Positions 56,915-64,000 of a stretch of DNA of 64,000 nucleotides are shown here, one piece after another; positions within the stretch are counted from its first letter, which is position 1, and each line of letters begins with the position of its first letter. Position numbers and translations under genes: made by a program. Under the pieces are notes generated by a model. It worked only from the letters and a program-made list of their open reading frames with translations, was not told the origin of the DNA and searched no databases. Source of the stretch: Anagrus nilaparvatae (Eukaryota; Arthropoda; Insecta; Hymenoptera; Mymaridae); NCBI GenBank assembly GCA_022575985.1, contig JAKSXM010000007.1, positions 39,930,501 through 39,994,500 of the forward strand, in the 5' to 3' direction.

Positions 56915-57010
56915 TATTAAACACTGCGAAAGTTTTGAGATCTAAAACAAAACTTTACGCAAGTTATGTGGGCTGATTAATAAAGAAAAAAAATAATGTT
57001 ACTTATTAAG
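56915..57010 (+). repeat. Direct repeat of about 95 bp, copy 1
   Basis: The block around gcgaaagttttgagatctaa, aaactttacgcaagttatg and ggctgattaata recurs at 57868-57960, about 955 bp downstream in the same orientation. This could be a short LTR pair or a MITE family. Confidence 0.7.
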
Positions 57011-57867
57011 TAATTGATTTATTATAGATATTGTTCCGAACTGGATTTGATTAAAAAAATTGAATTTTATTTAACTACTTAGAATATTTAAATGAAAGAT
57101 TTTTTTGAATAATTAGTCTGAATTTTATTACAGTGTAGAAGAAAATGTTTGGATTTGAAATTTGAAATTTATTATTTATTGTTGCTATGTTACTTGGTTA
57201 CGGTTTTTTGTTAAAAAAAAAAAAATAATAATATCGTCAGATAGTAAAAAGAAGTTGGTTGAGGTGGTTTAAAAAGAGAAATATTTTTGATTTGAATAAA
57301 TTAAAAAAAAAATTATTGAAAGATTTCATTTAATTTAAAATAAAAGTTTTTAATAATTATTAATATCTATCAATTGAATAATTTGTTCTTATTATTATTG
57401 TGATTGTGGTGAAAGGAAAATATTATCTATTATAAAAAGGACGTAAATAAAATTTCAAAAATTTATTTTATTGTAAGATCATCGAATTTGAAAAAAAAAA
57501 AATAAAAAAAAAATAAAGTTTGTTATAAAATAAAATAAGGTCTTGTATCATTTGGTATTTATAAATTTTTATTTTTATAACCTTAAAATTTTTTTTTTAT
57601 TAAAATCAAAAATAAGTTTGTTAGTTCATTAAATTTTTTAAAGATTTAATTCAATTTTAATTTAATACATTTAAAAAATAAATAAATAATTGTTTGTTAA
57701 ATTTGAATTGTTACAATAAATATATTTTTCTTTGTTTTGAATTAAAATCATTTTCTGTTAATTTTCTTTTACCATCATTCTCTACCGTTCAATGTTTTTA
57801 CTTTGAATAAGGTAAAAGCTGATCAAACAGATATATATGGAATTTAAAGTACCGGATTAAACATTCT

Positions 57868-57960
57868 ATTATCACTAATTTTTAACTTTACGAAAGTTTT
57901 GAGATCTAAAACAAAACTTTACGCAAGTTATGGAGGCTGATTAATAAAAAAAAAAAATAT
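57868..57960 (+). repeat. Direct repeat of about 95 bp, copy 2
   Basis: See copy 1 at 56915-57010. The interval between them is very AT-rich and non-coding. Confidence 0.7.
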
Positions 57961-58222
57961 TAATTATGAAATTTTAAGATCTGATAAAATAAATTAACAA
58001 TTTATTTCTACAAATTATAAATAAAGGATTTCATTAAAAATGAATAAACTGTACCGATTAATTATTGAATTAAAATATAAAAAAAATTTAATTTTAATGA
58101 AAAAAAAACAAAAATTTCACTTGCCAGGTATAATTGGAAGCGGCTATTTATGGAGGATGTGAATATTACACGTTAAACTTCCACCGGTTCTATAAAACTG
58201 ATTCATGCGCATAAATCGCTCT

Positions 58223-59340
58223 CATTCTGTGGTCGGCCGTCGCGCCATTAACAATCAATTAGTCAATCAAATCATAGTTAAAATAACTTTAGTGCTTAAA
58301 TTCAATTAAACTATTTAATTTTATAATTTATTTAAACTACAGCTTTTCAGTAATTCTATATATATTCAGTCCACTAAAAAACTCTTAATTTTGTATTATA
58401 TTCAAGTAATTTTACTAATTAACTATTTATTTTAATCAAGTGTGAATTTACTCATAAACCTGAACCAATTTCCAATATTTCCTAAAAATTCTATCCAAAA
58501 TATTACATGGTTATAGAATGAAGTGGGAAAGTTTCCCTATTTTTCCTTCAAAATATTCATTCTGTGGTCTGTCGTCGCGCCTTAAACATAAATTCACGTA
58601 AGTCAATTCAAACCATGTGCCGCCCAGCGTGTTAAAACATAATTAAATTCAGTGAAACTTAAATCGATTACTTTTATTTAACTTCAATTTATACAGTCCG
58701 CTAATTTACAATTTCTACTAATTATTTATATTGTGATATATTTTTAAGTGATTATTTACTATATTTACTATATTTACTATATTAATTATACTACATGTGA
58801 ATTTATTGATTTTCACCAAAATCAATTTCCTTACAATTTTCCTCAATATTTCCTTCAAAATATTACATGGTAATATAATATAAAATATAATAATAATAAT
58901 AAATATAACCATGTAATATTTTCACATAAATATTTGGAAAAGTAGGAAAATTCAGGGAGTAGAAATTTTATTGAAACAAATGAATTTAACACAGTTTAAA
59001 TTATTTTGTATCTCATGTGCTTTAAATTCACACACGCGTTTATTAAAATTAACTAATAACTAATCACTATAATATTTGGCTGTTTAAATAATTGAAATGT
59101 TTTAACACTACCGTGAGTTTAACTTAAATAAATTATCGAATTTCAAAAACAAAATAATAAGAGAATTTAGTGGACTGTATTTTAATAGTAGATTAATTTA
59201 ATGGAAACGATAAGTTTAATAATAATTTTAATTGAGTTTACTTTACCAAGCCGGGCGGCACGAGGTTAATACTAAACTTGAACTTGAATTTTGAAATGAT
59301 TTTGAAGACGCGACGACCGACCACAGAATGAACCTTAGTG
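58223..59340. mobile_element. Inverted-repeat element with repeated CATTCTGTGGTCGG end
   Basis: cattctgtggtcggccgtcg at about 58233 is mirrored by cgacgaccgaccacagaatg at about 59311-59330. A third copy (cattctgtggtctgtcgtcg) lies in direct orientation near 58559, so the left end is partly duplicated. Inner matches include tttacagtccgcta-like and gtggactgtat sequences and an aagccgggcggcac/gtgccgcccagcgt pair. No ORF. Confidence 0.6.
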
Positions 59341-60077
59341 CCAGCTAGTTGGCAGGGTATTTTTTTCTTATGGTGAAAATATAAGTTCTAAACATTAAAT
59401 AAATGAAAATGTAGCGGTTTTTAGTAAAATTACAGCTTTTTGTAACATAATAATCAGGTTTTACGCAATGTTTTTTTATAATTTTGACCCGCTTTACTGA
59501 CTTTCTAGAAGTTTAAATTGAAAATCTGACCTCAGATTCTTAAAAAGCAACTCTTTTTACTTAAGGGACCATCATTTTATTTATAATTTCTAGTATATAA
59601 CATATTTTTTGAAGCGGTTTACAAATCGACACGAAAAAAAGGCCTTCGTACTTAATAGGCTAAATGAGATATTACACCAAAAAAAAAAATATTACAGTTT
59701 TTTTAATTTTTTTGTTTTTTTAATTTTGAGAAAAAAATTTTGAAAAAATTCGGTATCAGTTCCAAAAAATTACTATAAACGAACTTTCTAAAAATAGTAC
59801 TCTCATAGAATACACACACATATAATATACACCAGCTGATCGTATACATAAATTTCTCTAACTCGTGTGCTTTTAGCTTTTAATGTATACTATATACACG
59901 GGTCATTCTCAGACTCTCGGTGCACGAGTTCAGATACAGCATATGTGCATTTATATGGGGGTGATTCTTTCGACAACTCGCACGCAAAGAATATTTTTAT
60001 AATATATATGGATTGTTCCTATATATTACAATACTTTTTCGTAGGAAATATTTGGGGAACATTTAATAAATAATTAA

Positions 60078-62945
60078 ATGAGTGAACACAATAATAAAAA
60101 TAGTACTATTGTGACAGAAAATAACAAAATGAATGGTGACAGTTCAAGCATAAGTGATTCCTATAGTAAAAATTTTCACGTCACTGTACCTATATTGGAA
60201 TCGAAAGAAGAACAAGAAACGGCTACTGCTACTACTACTTCCAACATAAAATTGTAGCCGTTTTATGAATCAGAACCCGAAATGAGGTTCGATCAAATGG
60301 ATGCATATATGGAATGCAAAGGAATAAAAACTCCCGAAGATAAGTTTAAAATACCTTACGCCTATGGGGGGAAACCATAGTAAAATTCACATATCGATTC
60401 AAAAAAGTAAAAACACCTGTTCCCGATGGTTTGTCGGCGAGGTCATAAAACAAGTTCGTTGTTGCATACTCGCAGTCTGAAGAATCTAGACTGCAAGAGT
60501 TATTTAAAAGTAAAAATTTGGCGGGCATTAAACCGCAATAAATAGCAATTAAGTTACAGGAAAAAGAAAGCAATAATTTTTCAATACCCGCGCTAAAATT
60601 TTTATTTATTATCTTTATTATCTTCAAGTTTGCTTATAGAAGTTAGATAAATACTGTGTATATCCGAAGTCATTGACCTGAATAAGTTGGAAGCGATGGC
60701 TGACCGAATTATTACAACCATAAAAGGCCCCACACATTCGGTAAATAAAATAGAACGCAACGATAGCTTAAATTTGGCATAACTCCAAGAGCAGTTTAAA
60801 AAACTTACGGAGCAGGTAATAAAACTTGAGCTATCGTGGAAGGGGAATTCAAAAAGATAATTCCCACAACAGAAGCAAGTTTAAAGATGATTCCAATCGG
60901 TGCCAAAAACCGTGCACTTGGAAGAAAATCACTAACAGCCAAAAAAACTAGTGCGTCATGCAGTAGAGGTATTGCAAGGCAAAGAAACTGCAATAAACCG
61001 CCTCATAGTAACAGACAAACAGTCTGATAAAATTTTTCGGTGGATACTGGATCGAAAATCTACCAAAGTGCTATTAAGTCTACCAAGTCCACCAAGTACT
61101 ACCAAAAGACTATGCTGACAATACTGAAGCGACTACTTTTACGTTACGGGCAGCAAATAAAAGTACTGTCAAGACTTATGGAACCAAGAAAACTGATTTC
61201 AACCTGGAACTTCATCGTAGCAGACATCCCACAACCCATTACGGGCGCAGATTTCTTGGCTCATCATAAACTTTTTGTGGACATTCATGGTCAAGCACTG
61301 TACGACAAAAATAGCCACTATATTTCAAAAGGGAGCATTGTCAACAGCTGCAGCTATAGAATTTTTGCTCTAAGTAACACAATAGAATCAGAATATGTGT
61401 ATATTTTTTAATGAAATTCCAGAAATTATTAAACTGGATCAATGTCAAGGCATTGCCAAAACTAAGGTAGCTAACCATTGTAAAAAAGGGGCCTTAGTTG
61501 CTGAACATCCACGACCACTGGGTCAGGAAAATCTTGCAGCCACTAAAAGAGAGCTAGACCTCTTGCTCAAATAGAAATGGATCTGACGATCATCTAGCCC
61601 ATGGGCAAGTCCGATCCATCATGTAAAAAAATCAAATGGTGACTGGAGAGTAGTGGGGGGTTGTCGTTTACTAAATTCTAAAACAGTTCCAGACAAATAT
61701 TCTATACCTAATGTGTAAAAGATTTTTTCAACAAATGATTTGAAGCGTGCACACCAACAAATTCAAATGGGCCAAGAGAACATACAAAAAACTCCCATTA
61801 CAACTCCTGATTGGTAACTTTGAATACTTCGTTATGTCTTTTGGACTGATAGGAGCAGGCCAAACTTTCTAAAAATACATCGATAAAGTACTGAGTGGCC
61901 TTGACTTCGTTTTTGCATATATTGACGACCTGTTCATCACATTATCTTCATCTGAAAAGCACATGAAACATTTAAGAATCGTCTGAGAAAGATATGGTTT
62001 AATAAGTTATGGAAAAAATATGGTTTAATTGTTAATTAAAACAAATGTATTTTAGGTAAACCACAAGAGAAATACTTGAAATACTTAATGAATAGTTCGG
62101 GCATATTGCCACAGCCAAAAAAGATCCAAATCATTCAAGATTTTACAAAACCAACCACGTCAGTGGAATTGCAGCGATTTTTTGGTATGATTGATTTTTA
62201 CAGAAGAAGCATACCTAAAGCAGCTAAAGTACAAATTCCTCTAATTCAATATACGACAAACAGTAAAAAAAATAACCGTACGACGATTGAGTGGATACCT
62301 GAGACAGAAAAGGCTTTTGATAAATGTAAAAAAGGGTTAGTAGACGCCGTCCTACTTGTTCACCCATCTGTCAAGGCCAAAATACGACTTGTCACGAACG
62401 GATCAGATACGGCAATGGCACCTATGCTACACCAGCAATCGAGCAAGAATCAGAAGATGCGTTTTGGAAGCCACTAGCTTTTTTCTCGAAAAAATTCAAT
62501 GAAACTCAAATAAAGAAGTACAGAACTTACGTCAGAGAATTGTTAGCAATACGCGAGAGCATAAAACACTTCAAATTTTGGTACGAAGCTTTGGGCTTTG
62601 AGTTTCACACAGATCATAACCCTTTAACATACGTTTTTGACCAAAACTCAAACTGTGCTTCACCGAGGCAAAAAGGAATCTTAGATTTTATATGACAGTA
62701 CACAACAAAAATCGTACACATTCCTGGCCCGAAAAATTAGCAGATGCTTTATCAAGAATCAGCGCTAATCAAATGTCAATATAAGTCGATTACTTAGAAC
62801 TGTCTGAGGAACAGCAAAAAGATCAATATCTTCAAAAATTTATAAAATTGATAAAATTTTTTAAAAAATTAAATTGGGGTGGAACTCACGGTGACCTGGA
62901 AGCGTTTTATTATGCGATCAAAATGACAAAAACAACTGTATGTTA
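60078..62945 (+). pseudogene. Degenerate Ty3/gypsy-type LTR retrotransposon (gag-pol remains)
   Basis: On the plus strand in order: a Gag-like N-terminus (ATG at 60078; SEPEMRFDQMDAYM near 60270-60310 after an in-frame TAG), a later Gag part near 60470-60590, a protease/RT linker with PITGADFLAHH near 61235-61268, RT with the catalytic FAYIDDLFI near 61912-61938, the RT-connection ORF 62076-62477 (LQRFFGMIDFYRR), and RNase H with ELLAIRESIKHFKFW and HTDHNPLTYVFD near 62530-62645. LADALSRISANQ follows near 62735. Several stops and frameshifts break it, and integrase and both LTRs were not found. It ends near the TIR element at 62983. Confidence 0.85.
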
Positions 62946-62982
62946 GGGTCTTTTCTACACTAAAAAATGTCTATGAATTTTC

Positions 62983-64000
62983 TATCCGGACCTTCTATCC
63001 AGCTACTTTAAACGTTTGCTGTCAATATTTTCATAATTTGAATAATAATGATTCGAATTTTTTTATAAGACTGGATTTTTTTCGAAGTATCTGGGATTCC
63101 TAACGCGCCTGCAGAACTCTAAAATATAAGTAAAAAATTAAGTTTCTCGTTGAATTTAGACCAAAACATCGATTTTTGAGCCCACGATAGCTCTCGAAAG
63201 TTTTTTTTTGACCTCCTTAAAATTGGGATTTTCTCAAAACTTTCAGTTTTTCCAGTGGATTAAAATTACGTTTAAAATTATGTTGCAATTGATATACTTT
63301 AGCATTTTTTCCCTAAGAATGCGATGGAACCATTTATTTTAGCTTTTGACCACTTCTTATATGAGAAAAATCGACTTTTGTCATGTTTTGGAGTCCCAAT
63401 TTTAAGGAAATCAATCATAAAAGTATAATAGTTTACAAAATAAATTTTTCTGAATATAATTTACTAAAGGAACTTATGTATTTTTCCCCCAGATATCCGA
63501 TCAAACCATTTATTTTAGCTTTTGACCACTTCTTGTATGAGAAAAATCAATTATTTTTCGTGTTTTAGGGTTCCAATTTTAAGGGAAACAATCAAAAAAG
63601 TTTATTAGTTTACAAAATAAAATTTCCTAAATATTATTTACTAAAGATACATATGAATTTTTTCCCCAGGAATCCGATGAAACCATTTATTTTCGCTTTT
63701 GATTACCTCTTATATGAAAAAAATCGATTTTTGTCGTGTTTCAGGGTCCCAATTTTGAGGAAATCCATTATAAAAGGTTATCAGTTTTCAAAATATGTTT
63801 TTCTGAATATTATTTACAAGAGGATCTTGTATATTTTTCCCCCAGAAATTCGACCACGTCTTATATGAGAAAAATCAAAATTGTCGTTTTTCAGGGTCAT
63901 AATTTTAAAGAAATCCATTATAAAAATCAAGACAATATTGAAAATATGAAAATATTGACAGCAAACGCTTAAAGTAGCTGGATAAAATGTCCGAATAGGA
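62983..64000. mobile_element. TIR element containing a tandem repeat
   Basis: The left end (about 62983-63037: tccagctactttaaacgttt and gctgtcaatattttc) is mirrored by the right end (about 63944-63998: gaaaatattgacagc and aaacgcttaaagtagctgga). About 1 kb in all; the right end coincides with the window edge, so it may extend. No transposase. Confidence 0.75.
63305..63930 (+). repeat. Tandem repeat, unit about 176-178 bp, 3.5 copies
   Basis: Marker aaaccatttattttagctttt recurs at about 63327, 63503 and 63681 (spacing 176 and 178 bp). A fourth, internally deleted unit begins near 63846. ORFs of 61-78 codons in several frames are by-products of the repeat. Confidence 0.85.

Noticed and set aside
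63383..63972. Three overlapping ORFs of 61-78 codons
   Set aside because: Products of the 177-bp tandem repeat read in shifted frames.

Overview
The window is an AT-rich eukaryotic (about three quarters A+T by eye), transposon-dominated stretch, almost certainly from an arthropod genome and most likely an insect. The reasons are R1-clade non-LTR retrotransposons (largely an arthropod lineage), copia-type LTR elements with a copia-like primer-binding site, Penelope-like GIY-YIG remnants, GT-AG introns, and many inverted-repeat elements. A parasitoid wasp or similar insect is a guess, not a demonstration. No bacterial features (operons, ribosome binding sites, CRISPR) are seen.

Host gene: the only convincing host coding sequence is two minus-strand exons, an immunoglobulin-domain exon (44416-44673) and a transmembrane exon (26446-26586). 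Both have canonical splice signals and compatible phase-1 ends, so they probably belong to one single-pass Ig-superfamily receptor. The intervening ~17.8 kb would be an intron packed with transposons. More exons must lie outside what I can recognise.

0-13 kb: an Arg/Gly-rich ORF, 24-bp minisatellites, a tRNA-like sequence inside overlapping inverted repeats, a 28S rRNA-like fragment, a 1-kb palindrome, two short TIR elements, a 735-bp inverted-repeat element, a 5'-truncated CR1-like non-LTR element and two further tRNA-like sequences. 13-19 kb: satellite-like tandem repeats with an inserted second CR1-like copy, and other dispersed repeats. 19-25 kb: a copia LTR with PBS, a reverse-strand Penelope-like endonuclease fragment, and a broken copia pol.

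26.9-30.96 kb is a large inverted-repeat element with another palindrome in its centre. It abuts a 4.96-kb element (30962-35923) with 64-bp terminal inverted repeats that encodes a spliced, broken tyrosine recombinase. This is the most unusual unit here, because Crypton-type recombinase elements normally lack such termini. 38.3-40.5 kb is a young LTR element (LTRs about 99% identical) whose only ORF is a 270-codon coiled-coil protein of unknown function. Just beyond it is a promoter-like segment with a perfect four-unit heat-shock element. 41.9-44.25 kb is a broken R1-clade element interrupted by a solo LTR.

45.5-56.4 kb is a nested structure: an outer element with ~1.25-kb inverted arms has an almost intact 6.07-kb R1-clade element (8-bp target duplication, one internal stop) in its spacer. 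A TTAA-flanked inverted-repeat element sits in its right arm, and that element contains a further palindrome. 58-64 kb holds another inverted-repeat element, a degenerate Ty3/gypsy element and a TIR element with an internal ~177-bp tandem repeat. All assignments were made by eye from motifs and repeat matching; no database search was run.
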